From Thermothielavioides terrestris NRRL 8126 (lineage: Eukaryota > Ascomycota > Sordariomycetes > Sordariales > Chaetomiaceae), in the NCBI RefSeq assembly GCF_000226115.1, contig NC_016458.1:1240001-1304000 (forward strand): 64,000 bases of DNA. Reading direction: 5' to 3'. Positions 55,557 to 64,000 of this stretch are shown piece by piece. The notes under the pieces are model-generated. The model had not been told where the DNA came from. It saw only the letters and a list, made by a program, of their open reading frames with translations, and did not search any database. A program made the translations under genes and the position numbers. Every line of letters starts with the position of its first letter. The stretch's first letter is position 1.

Positions 55557-56182
55557 CGGCTAGCCGGTCGAAATCGAAAGCGGGCTGCAGTGAATGAGAG
55601 TCAATTGTGGTGTACCCGAGTTTTTGGCCGCGAATTAGGTGTTTCCGTTTTCGGCCTTTTCTTTGTTGGCGATTGTGGATGCCTGTGGGAGTGTTCGACT
55701 GGAGTTGCCATCTTCAGGTCGCCGTTTTGGGGATTTCTTTCCCGTATCCACGAACACCAACCCCGCAACAGGGCGTAATGTCGCTAATCGGGCGCTCTAA
55801 CTCAGGCACGCACTGTATGTAAATACCTTTTGCTTCCGTGCCAAGCATCCGAACCTCGAAGTGGAGGCCTCTCGGCCTTCAACAGTCAACTTGGAATTCC
55901 CATGTCTTTTACCGCGATTTTTTTTATAGAAAAAAGAACGCTGTTGCATTTTCTCAAACCCCAGCCTTCCACCTACTATCTATCGGTTGGGCAAGTCCGA
56001 ATACGTGACATATGATCGGCTTGTCTGCCTTCCTTGTGGTCGTAGGTATGTTCATTCTTGTTTACGCTAAATATCGGGTATCCATGGGTATCCATACACA
56101 TCATACTGTGTAAATCACCAGTGTACTTGTATTGACGATCTCTCGGCGCCGAAACTCCGTACTCCACCCCAAGACCCCACCC
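55557..56182. other. Intergenic between NSE4 and the mannosyltransferase gene
   Basis: About 0.6 kb, T-rich in the centre (about 55915-55925). It is the promoter of NSE4 and the 3' flank of the GT gene. It holds one ACTCCGTA octamer at 56154-56161. Confidence 0.4.
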
Positions 56183-57562
56183 TCATCCAAACGTCTCATT
56201 CCACGGCCTCCAAGTCTGGTCCTGAAAAGTGGGCATGCACTTCACCTGGTCGGGCGGCGGCAACCACTCGATCCTAGGTTCCGCCTCGTCCTCCTCGGCA
56301 GCCCAGCGCGAAGCAAACCCCTTCAGCTTCTTGATCGTCCTGCCTTCCTCGATCGAGTACGCCAGGTTAACCTGGGGCACAACCATGATCTTGCCATACC
56401 CGTTCAGCCACAGGTCCTTACAGAAAGCCTGCGGCTCCCCTTGCCAACACTCCCCCTTATCCGCCCTGGCCCCGCGGAACGCCACCTTGCCCTCGACCAG
56501 CGGCCGCGCGGTGAACGCCACCGCCCCGTTCCAGCACGCGAACACCTGAAAGGGCGCGTGGCGCTCCAGGCGGGCCCGCGCGATCGGCTCGTTCCAGAAC
56601 AGGTCCGCGGCGCGGTCCCAGCTGACCGTGGCGGGCGGCACGTCGAAGAACAGGTCGCCGTTGATGGCGCGCGCGATGTAGACGTCGTAGAAGGCCGGGC
56701 CGGGCTGGGCGTCGTCGTCGTCGTCGTCGTCGTCGGTCGCGCCGGTCCAGTCCATCGCGCACGCCATGTCGGCGCCCTGGCGCGCGCGCTGGTGCGCCAG
56801 CTCGAGGAGGTCGTCCGCGCAGATGGCCACGTCGTTGATGAAGAGCACGGAGGCGTTGGCGGCGGCGGTGGTGGTAATAGTAGGAGGGTTGGAGAAGGCG
56901 GCGAGCAACGGCGCTACCGCGAGGTTGCGGAGCGTCGCGAGCGAGGAGAAGCGATCGCTGCCTTCGGCAAGCGGGTCGATCTGGTTGTTCAGCGTAAAGT
57001 ACGTGCGGATACCGAGTCTGATGAGCTCGGGCTCGAGCGCAGCGAGGACTTCGGCCGTGCCATCGGGGGAGTTGCCTTCAACGATGGAGAGGGCGCAGTG
57101 TTCAGGCCCGAGAAAGCGAATCACTTCGAGGATACTTCCGAGGAGCTGGGGCAGGAGCGGGAGGCAGTTGCGCAGGTTAAGGGCGAAGAAATAGCGAAGT
57201 GACGAGGGCCCCGCGTGCGACTTGGCCCGAAGATGGGCGTATCGCGACAGGTCGGGACGGGGACATTCGACTTTGGGGAGACTGGCATCGCTGGGATCGA
57301 GGATGGCTCGGGTGTAGGCCGTCAGGTTCTGGAGGGGAAGAGTGGCTAGTAGTCCAGCAGTTAGATCCACGGTCGTGGGATATGCTGTGCTGGGCGCATG
57401 CGAGACCCGAGAGCAGACTGTACCGTTTGGTGTAAGTGCCAAGGAACCAGGCGCATCGCTCCGCACGGAGCCCAGCGTGTCGAAGCGGAAATGCAGAAAA
57501 TAAACCGCAATTAGGGCCAAAACCGAGAGTTGCACGAAAAGAAGAGCGCGAGGGCGGCGCAT
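56183..57562 (-). CDS. CAP59-type alpha-1,3-mannosyltransferase (GT69)
   Basis: A single exon encodes 459 aa. A short cytosolic Arg-rich end and one signal-anchor helix (residues 6-25, LLFVQLSVLALIAVYFLHFR) give type II Golgi topology. The luminal domain has the CAP59 family signatures: YFFALNLRNCLPLLPQLLGS, CALSIVEGNSPDGTAEVLAA, NDVAICADDLLELAHQR, then PFQVFACWNGAVAFTARPL and GECWQGEPQAFCKDLW. CAP59/CMT1 proteins of GT family 69 transfer mannose to capsule or wall polysaccharide; the acceptor here is unknown. An Asp8 run (residues about 268-276) lies in a loop between predicted strands and could be a variable insert. The start at 57562 leaves a 0.64-kb divergent promoter with the Mid2-like gene. 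Confidence 0.9.
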   Translation of the reverse strand: MRRPRALLFVQLSVLALIAVYFLHFRFDTLGSVRSDAPGSLALTPNGTVCSRVSHAPSTAYPTTVDLTAGLLATLPLQNLTAYTRAILDPSDASLPKVECPRPDLSRYAHLRAKSHAGPSSLRYFFALNLRNCLPLLPQLLGSILEVIRFLGPEHCALSIVEGNSPDGTAEVLAALEPELIRLGIRTYFTLNNQIDPLAEGSDRFSSLATLRNLAVAPLLAAFSNPPTITTTAAANASVLFINDVAICADDLLELAHQRARQGADMACAMDWTGATDDDDDDDDAQPGPAFYDVYIARAINGDLFFDVPPATVSWDRAADLFWNEPIARARLERHAPFQVFACWNGAVAFTARPLVEGKVAFRGARADKGECWQGEPQAFCKDLWLNGYGKIMVVPQVNLAYSIEEGRTIKKLKGFASRWAAEEDEAEPRIEWLPPPDQVKCMPTFQDQTWRPWNETFG

Positions 57563-58200
57563 GGCAGGCAGTTCCCCAGGACGGCGGAGGTCCCGGCGAT
57601 GGAAGGGAAAAGCCTCATTGCGGACCTTTGCGAGCGGCGCTGAGGACTCTCAAAGACAGCATACACTCCTCCGCGCTTACAGGACCCTGAACTGAATTCC
57701 GTGCCTGTCACCCACACCCCGGTGTTTAGACCCCTGTCAGAACGATAACGTAGCGTTACCTAACGTAGCGTTACCAAACGAGCGGCTCGTGGCGGACTCA
57801 CTTGACTGGGATTATCAGCCAATCAGACAACGTCTTTTCGTGCCAACATGCAAGAGCTATTTCCTGAACAGGAAGCACACACAGTATGAGAACCGAGCCG
57901 AAGTGACGAACCATTTGGACTGCCTCGAGGCGCGTTCGTTATTTCCCCGATATAACTCCCTATCATCAGGGCGCACTGTGTGATGACCGTGACGCATGCT
58001 TGTGTTGGCACCAACTGCATCAGTGTCTCCGTGTCACACAGGCATGTCGGCCTGCTCATCCGGAGTCGGGAGTCCGGAAACCGAAACTTAAAGCAGACGG
58101 GCCAGCGGCCATGCCTCTTGTTGTTCTGTTCCACGGTCGGCCACTCCCTTGCGCTCGCTTTCAGATAATTGACCGCGCTGAACGTTCAGCATTCGTTATT
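57563..58200. other. Divergent promoter, mannosyltransferase / Mid2-like gene
   Basis: It holds the 15-bp tandem element at 57746-57775. No gene is supported. Confidence 0.5.
57746..57775. repeat. Perfect tandem 15-mer TAACGTAGCGTTACC x2
   Basis: Two exact copies, each with an inner inverted repeat AACG-TAG-CGTT. The element is 184 bp upstream of the mannosyltransferase ATG and 425 bp upstream of the Mid2-like ATG, and could bind a dimeric regulator. Confidence 0.7.
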
Positions 58201-59251
58201 ATGGTGTGCCTGGTTCTCCTCACAACAGTGCTCCTCGCGTCTGTCGAACATGTGAAATCCCTCGCACTCATTACGCCTCCCCCTCGTGTCCCTGTTCCAA
58301 TCCAGCTCACCGTGAGCGCCAAGACATGTGGTTTCCAGAACGGTGATCCGTCGAAGCCGTTGGTGGCCCCGGCCGGCTTCACTTGCCAGTTGGACACCTT
58401 TATGGGGCTCTGGGGCTTCTGCTCCAGCACGACGTCCATCAGCACAGCGACCGACTGCGGATTCGTTGCACGCTGCTTCGATTTCGAATTGTGCCAAACT
58501 GGGTGCGGTCTCTCAACTTTGCAGACTCCCGTGACAGGGATTTCCATGTTGACCTGGTAGGTGCATTCCTCAGGGGGCCTTCTGACAACTGCAGCTGGTG
58601 AGGCTCAGGGACGAACACATGAACACCTCGTTTACCGGTCTTGATCACCGCAGCCCCGGGCCCACAAACGCACCTGATGAGACCTACTGCACAGTGGCGA
58701 CCTTGCTTTTCGGCCTCGGTCCCGCTGAAATCTTCGAAAACATTGGCTGTGCCCGGACCCCAGGCGGAGGGGGAACCTATTTCGTCACGCCTTTTACTAC
58801 TCCTACCCCGTCGACGGCCTCCACGGCCCACTCGTCAAGCAGCACAAGCACACAATCCAGCTCCCCCTCACCTGCCACGCCCCAGCAGACAGTGACGTCC
58901 CCCGCAGGCGCCGCGACGTCGTCGTCATATCCTCCCGCCGCCCCTGATTCCGGATCCAACAATACAGGGGCAATCGTCGGAGGTGTCATTGGCGGCTTGG
59001 CTTTCGTTGCAATCTGCGGCATCGCAGCTGCGTACGTCCTGAGGCGCCGCCGGGCTCGCCGCGTGAACCCACTCGATGCCGACGCGAAGTCTGCCGCAGC
59101 CGGGTGGGGGCCAGCTGAACTGCCGGCGGACAATGCAGGTGGAGGAAAGCCAGTCGAGTTGCCGGCAGACATTGCTGGCGGAGGGAAGTCAGCCGAGCTA
59201 CCGGCAGACAATACCGGTGGAGGAAAGTCAGCCGAGTTGCCCGCCTCCTAG
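58201..59251 (+). CDS. Mid2-like cell-surface protein (WSC/Mid2-type sensor)
   Basis: Exons are 58201-58556 and 58609-59251, with an intron of 52 nt (GTAGGT donor, CTGAC branch, CTCAG acceptor), giving 332 aa. A signal peptide (residues 1-20, MVCLVLLTTVLLASVEHVKS) precedes a Cys-rich extracellular part (CGFQNGDPSKPLVA, WGFCSSTTSIS, ARCFDFELCQTGCG), then a Ser/Thr-rich stalk. A membrane helix lies at about 246-268 (AIVGGVIGGLAFVAICGIAA), then a basic RRRRARR stop and a cytosolic tail with three 16-residue repeats of AELPADN-x-GGGK. Such stalk-plus-helix proteins act as wall-stress sensors upstream of the cell-wall integrity pathway. The tail repeats are short and may vary in number. The acceptor was picked because it alone keeps the frame open. 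Confidence 0.83.
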
Positions 59252-60252
59252 GTAGAGTTTGGCATGGCAGCAGGGGGACGGTCTGCGGAGTTCATTATAT
59301 ACCTGAATAGGTAAGTAGATACAGCGTGCGCGGAGCAGACAGGCAGGGCAGAGAGATCGAATCGCCTTGCATACGTGAATCAATGTTTGAGAATCAGAAA
59401 GGATGGGGACAACGACGACTTAAGGGAAGCGGCACTTACATCTCAGGCATGATTATGCCAGACAATGAACCGGTGTGTCTAGTGGATAACGGAGGGGACT
59501 TCCAAGAGTCGGGAAAGGGCTAGCGAGGTGCACTAATCCAACCTCTGCTATCACATCTAGCATACTCCCGCACGAAGTCTAGCTAGACAAGCTTGGGAAA
59601 CTGTCCGCAAGACATGTCCGTATGGCCGGGTTTTTGGAAGCAACTGGAAAGGAGTCGCCAGAAAGGCACATATCAAGAAGGGCAGATGCAAAAAAACAAT
59701 CGAGGACTTGTCTCTGCCTGGAACTTGCGGAGCCCAAAACGCGAACATATTGGAACTCGCATGGTTTGGCGCCGTCATGCGAGGAGACCCTGAGAAACCA
59801 CAGCCATCTCAAGCCTCTCGCGTTTGTACGTGGCCGTCACCAGTCCTGGCAGACCCGCGAGGCTACCGTTGAATGAAGAACACCGCAACACTCTGCTAGA
59901 CTTATTCCGAAATTTCATCGCAGAATTGGAATGTCATCCCTCGTGTTGCGCACGCCTCTGATGCTCAAGTTCATAGATGAGCTCAACTGAAGTTGGGCTT
60001 GGTCTGCAGCCCTGTCAACCAGCTGTGCGTTGTGGGGCTCCTATTGAACCCAGCCAGTGGGGCGACTGGGGTCAGCTGCAGGGATCCCTCAGAGTGTGGG
60101 GAACAGTGGAACTGCCTGCTGGGCGCTGTCCTGTGGCCCGCAACCTCTCAAGGTTCCCATCGTCATCCAACACTCAGGCCCACAGACGACAGACGGTCCT
60201 GCACGGCACGCTCCAGAGCGCGACGCTGCCACCGCGCCGCAGCTCTCTCGGC
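59252..60252 (+). other. Intergenic, VPS34 promoter side
   Basis: About 1 kb between the surface-protein gene and VPS34 with no convincing coding region. Several short open frames on both strands lack motifs. Confidence 0.4.
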
Positions 60253-63181
60253 ATGGAGCCTTTTTCATTTGCTAGCTCCGACTCGCTGGACTTTCCGGTC
60301 AGCATACGCATGTGAGTTTCTTTACTTTCTTTACCCTCCGTTTCTGAGCTCTGACCGATGAGCTGAGAGGTGTGAGCGGCGCTGCGGTGCCGGGGCGAGT
60401 GAAGTGCTGACGTACATTCCACCTCGATTTAGCATCAACCTCGAGGGTGCAGAGCCTCCGCTCCCGTTTTCCACCCTCCTTGAGCACCCAGAACTCCGAT
60501 ACATCGGATCCAACCAAAGGTCGGTACTGGCATACATCTCCATGTCCCATGTCTGCTCCCTCTTTGGCGATGCCCACGCTCACTATGACACCTGCCCGGC
60601 TTGCAGTCCCCACTCAGACCTCTACGTTACCGTCCAGGTCTGGGCCGGCTCCAAGCCCCTCACTGTTCCCGTCCAGACGGCCTACAAGTCGTTCCGGACC
60701 GAGAGAAGATGGAACGAGTGGCTCACGCTCCCTATCCCGTACTCGTCTCTGCCGCAAAACTCCCGCCTGGCCATCACCATCTGGGACTTGTCCCCGGCTG
60801 GCGGCGACGGCGCAAAGGGCCATGCAGTTCCCTTTGGCGGGACGACACTCCCGCTGTTCGACAAGGACAACCAGCTCCACAAGGGCCGCCAAAAATGCCA
60901 TGTCTACAGGCACAGGGAAGCCGATGGCAATGACGACTCACGAACTCCATCCTTCCTCCCCAGGAGGCAGGCGGTGAAGGGGGCACCCGAAGACCGGGAA
61001 GCCGATGAGCTGGACCGGATGGAGAAGTTGTTCAAGAAGCACGAGATGGGCGAGATTCCCCGCGTCGATTGGCTTGACCAACTCGTCTTCCGAGGCTTCG
61101 AGAAGCGCGGCCTGCAGTCTGCCAGGTCATCCCGGAAGGCGGCCCAACGGCGGCAAGCGGCCCAGGCCGATGGCGTAGGGGAAAAGGCAGACACAGAAGC
61201 CGACTCTGGCCCGCAACCGTCCAGTTTCATGCTCAACGTTGAGCTGCCGAGGTTTGATTTCCCGGTTGTCTTCGCCGACCACGAATATCCGCCGCCTCCG
61301 GTGTCGTCCTATCTCCAGCTCTCTTCGTCCCAATCAAACGTCATCCTGAAACCGCCGCCGGAGGTCCAATTCGGCCCAGGTATCAATGCCGTTGGTGACG
61401 ACGAGGGCTACGGCGGTCGCCTAATCCCGGTGTACGACCCAGAGGTTGCGGCGAAGGACAACCCCGCGGAAACCAAGCATCGGAGGCTCGTGCGGAGCCA
61501 GCACCGCAGCGGCAACATGGATAAGGACCTGAAGCCGAACGCGAAGGTCCGAGACGAACTCAACACGATCATGGCGTACTCTCCGACCCACACGCTGACG
61601 CCTGAGGAGAAGGACCTGATCTGGAAATTCCGCTACTACCTAACCCGTAACAAAAAGGCGGTCACCAAGTTTGCCAAGTCGGTCAACTGGCAGGACGTGT
61701 CGGAGGCAAGACACGCTGCTCAGATTCTCGGGATGTGGACGGATATTGACGTCGATGACGCCTTGGAGTTGCTCGGCCCTACCTTTGACAGCCCGGCTGT
61801 GCGCGCCTTTGCTGTCGACCGCCTGCGCAAGGCTGACGACCACGAGCTACTGCTGTACCTGCTGCAGCTGGTGCAGGCGCTGAAATACGAACACATCTCG
61901 CCGCAGTCCGGCCACGAGGTGACACAAGATTCGTCGCTCGCTCGCTTCCTCATCTCGAGGGCTGTCAGCAGCTTCACGCTCGGCAACTACTTTTGGTGGT
62001 ACGTGATGGTCGAGTGCGACGACAAGTCGCAGGACCAAGGACCGCACAACCAAGCGGTCTATGGCAAGATTGCGTACGACTTCATGACGGAGCTCGTCAA
62101 GCAGCCAGGCGGTGAGGAGACGCGGGCGACGCTGCGAAGACAGGCCGAGTGGATATCGATCCTCTCCAAGATCTCGGGCGAGATCAAGGCGTCCAACGAA
62201 TCCATCGCCAAGAGGACCGAGCGGGTAAAGCACTTCTTAGCCGATCCCAAAAACGAGCTCGTCACCATCGACCCGCCGCTTCCCTTGCCGCTAGACCCGT
62301 CCGTAGAGATCATCGGCGTCGCACCTGAAGAAACGGTCGTCTTCAAGTCGTCGCTGCATCCGATCAAGGTCTCGTTCAAGACGACTGCCGGCCGCAAGTA
62401 CCCCATCATCTTCAAGACGGGCGACGACCTCCGCCAGGACCAGCTGGTGATCCAGATCATCACGCTCATGGACGACCTACTCCGAAAGGAAAACCTGGAT
62501 CTGAAGCTGTCGCCGTACAAGATCCTGGCGACGAGCACCAGCGCGGGCTTGTCGCAGTTCGTCCACTCCATGAGCTTCCAGGCGATCACGTCCAAGTACC
62601 GCAACAACCCGGCGCTCTCCTACCTCAAGCAGAACAACCCGGACAGCCACGGGCCCCTGGGCCTTCGGAAAGAGACCTTGGACACGTTCATCAAGTCCTG
62701 CGCCGGCTACTGCGTCATCACCTACATCCTCGGCGTCGGCGACAGACATCTCGACAACTTGCTGCTCACCCCCGACGGCCATTTCTTCCACGCCGACTTC
62801 GGCTACATCCTCGGCCGCGACCCGAAGCCGTTCGCGCCGGCCATGAAGCTGTCCAAGGAGATGGTGGACTGCATGGGCGGCGCCAACTCGGAGCACTACC
62901 GCCAGTTCAAGCAGTACTGCTTCCTCGCGTACAGCGCGCTGCGCAAGAACTGCAACCTGATCCTCAACCTGTTCTCGCTCATGGCCAACGCCAACATCCC
63001 GGACATCAAGCTCGAGCCGGACAAGGCGGCGCTCAAGGTCAAGGAGCGCTTCCACCTGGAGCTGAGCAGCGAGGAGGACGCCATCCGGAACCTGGAGAGG
63101 ATCATGGACGATAACCTCAATGCGCTGGTGCCGGTGGTGATCGATAAGTTGCACGAGCTGGTGCAGGCGTTCCGGGCTTAG
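60253..63181 (+). CDS. VPS34: Class III phosphatidylinositol 3-kinase VPS34
   Basis: Exons are 60253-60311, 60433-60519 and 60607-63181, giving 906 aa. The C2 domain spans about 25-150 and includes SDLYVTVQVWAGSKPLTVPV; a PI3K helical (PIK) domain follows at about 360-530, then the lipid kinase with KTGDDLRQDQLVIQ, GVGDRHLDNLLLT and HADFGYILGRDPKP (catalytic and activation loops). VPS34 makes PI3P at endosomes, vacuoles and pre-autophagosomes. The first exon (MEPFSFASSDSLDFPVSIR) matches the family start. Intron 2 (60520-60606, 87 nt) has no stop and is a multiple of three, but splicing it out restores the family's SNQSPHSDLYV. Donors are GTGAGT and GTCGGT. Confidence 0.96.
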
Positions 63182-63483
63182 GCGGACGGGGTATGTTTGG
63201 TATGGGCTGGACTGGTCAGGTCACTTTGGTTTTTCTGTCACTGCAGGAGTTATAGAGTCAGTGGGAGGTTGGTCTTTTAGCGGAGTTGGGCGCATCCTCA
63301 TCCTCTTGCATGGAATACATGAACATCGTTGGAGTTGACTGACACTGGGATGGGACCAGGATTCCGAGAGGGTTGCTCACGCGTAAGCTCAACAAGAGGT
63401 AGATGGGTATTTTACACTCATATTGGCATTACTGAAGTTCGGACACTATGGTACACCGGATTCATTGGAGGATCCGCAGACTG
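63182..63483. other. Intergenic between convergent VPS34 and ETR1
   Basis: About 0.3 kb, 3' flanks of both genes. Nothing else is seen. Confidence 0.4.
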
Positions 63484-64000
63484 CTATGTGTCCTTGAACA
63501 CAAAGATGCTCTTCCCGGGCCGGAAGCCCTCCAGCGTGCCCTGGATGGTGTCCTTGAGCACCGACTCCTCCGTGTCCCAGTTCCACTCGACCTCCTGGAG
63601 CGGCGCCTCCTTAAACTTGCCCTCCCTCATCAGCTCCAGGATCTCGTTGATGGTGTCGCGCTTCGCGGCCGGGTTCTCCTTGGCCCACTCGCTCAGCCAG
63701 AAGCCTTCGAAGCGCAGCCGCTTGAAGATCTGCTGCCCGGTTGGGAACGGGAAGCTCTGCCGCGACATGCCGCCGTACGTGACCATGCAACCCCGGGGGC
63801 TCAGCGCCTTGACCATGGCGGCCGCCGACTTGCCGCCGACGCAGTTGAGGCCCAGCATGACGGGCTCGCGGCCGCCGCGCGTCCACTCGTCGCGCAGCCG
63901 GTCCGCGAAGGACCGGTCGAGGAACTCGCTCTCGGTCACGACAACGGTGGCCCCGAGCTCCGCCAACTCGCGCTTCAGCGCGGCCGTCTCCTCCGGCGTC
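63484..64000 (-). CDS. ETR1: Mitochondrial trans-2-enoyl-CoA/ACP reductase ETR1, 3' part
   Basis: The gene runs off the right edge; its 5' part is outside the window. The visible end (about 171 codons) holds TPEETAALKRELAELGATVV, then the conserved LGLNCVGGKSAAAMVKALSP, GCMVTYGGMSRQSFPFPTGQ, LRFEGFWLSEWAKENPAAKR and the end GFRPGKSIFVFKD. These match the MDR-type ETR1/MECR family, NADPH-dependent reductases of the mitochondrial type II fatty-acid pathway that feeds lipoic acid synthesis. The gene converges on VPS34. Exons further upstream cannot be judged. Confidence 0.9.
   Translation of the reverse strand, partial: TPEETAALKRELAELGATVVVTESEFLDRSFADRLRDEWTRGGREPVMLGLNCVGGKSAAAMVKALSPRGCMVTYGGMSRQSFPFPTGQQIFKRLRFEGFWLSEWAKENPAAKRDTINEILELMREGKFKEAPLQEVEWNWDTEESVLKDTIQGTLEGFRPGKSIFVFKDT

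Overview
The window reads as a gene-dense piece of a filamentous ascomycete genome, most likely a Sordariomycete and probably Sordariales (Chaetomiaceae/Sordariaceae-like). The coding DNA is GC-rich. Genes run on both strands with no operons. Introns are mostly 50-120 nt with GT-AG ends and a CTAAC/CTGAC branch site 10-25 nt before the acceptor. The proteins are typical of the group: RAC1, CENP-T, SHY1, COQ4, NSE4, VPS34, a CAP59-type mannosyltransferase and an FHA-domain kinase. I rebuilt 28 protein genes (27 complete, one cut by the right edge) and about 44 introns by joining exons so that phase and family conservation agree. The lineage is inferred from these features, not from a database search.

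Layout, left half. 0.7-3.4 kb: membrane-anchored EGF-like protein. 4.8-6.0 kb: His-rich membrane protein (DUF7728 type). 6.9-8.1 kb: NOP6-like nucleolar RRM protein. 8.95-9.97 kb (-): RAC1 GTPase in six exons, followed by 2.6 kb with no gene. 12.6-14.3 kb: CENP-T. 14.3-15.6 kb (-): SHY1/SURF1, whose stop lies 29 bp from the CENP-T stop. 16.1-17.8 kb: UBXN4-like UBX protein. 18.0-18.8 kb (-): MIX17-like twin-CX9C protein. 19.5-20.2 kb (-): LRP1/C1D exosome cofactor. 20.8-22.4 kb: ketopantoate-reductase-like mitochondrial protein. 22.7-23.4 kb: PDCD5-like protein with an 11-nt microexon. 23.6-24.5 kb (-): COQ4. 25.1-26.3 kb: SET-domain methyltransferase. 27.4-28.7 kb (-): CPSF6/CFIm68-like RRM protein. 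30.4-32.7 kb (-): DCAF11/LEC14B WD40 protein.

Layout, right half. 34.2-36.4 kb: FHA-kinase standing in a gene-poor, less GC-rich stretch. 37.6-39.4 kb: PrpD-type 2-methylcitrate dehydratase, followed by another 2.6 kb with no gene. 42.0-42.6 kb: small Cys-rich protein gene in three exons that no single long ORF reveals. 43.0-43.7 kb (-): small single-pass membrane protein. 44.1-45.0 kb: PRP38. 45.6-47.4 kb (-): mitochondrial GatA/HER2. 47.9-49.2 kb: DUF4336 protein. 49.6-53.6 kb (-): long coiled-coil protein with C-terminal membrane segments. 54.1-55.6 kb (-): NSE4. 56.2-57.6 kb (-): CAP59-type mannosyltransferase. 58.2-59.3 kb: Mid2-like surface sensor. 60.3-63.2 kb: VPS34. 63.5-64.0 kb (-, partial): ETR1 enoyl reductase.

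There is no biosynthetic cluster, transposon, tRNA or CRISPR array that I can support. The most unusual signals are these: (1) TTAGGG (telomere-type) dimers in non-coding DNA, three of them 110-270 bp upstream of genes for mitochondrial proteins (MIX17, COQ4, HER2); (2) three GC-AG introns; (3) an 11-nt microexon; (4) the Cys-rich small gene; (5) a perfect 15-bp tandem palindrome-like element in a divergent promoter. I do not see a convincing multi-gene new system.
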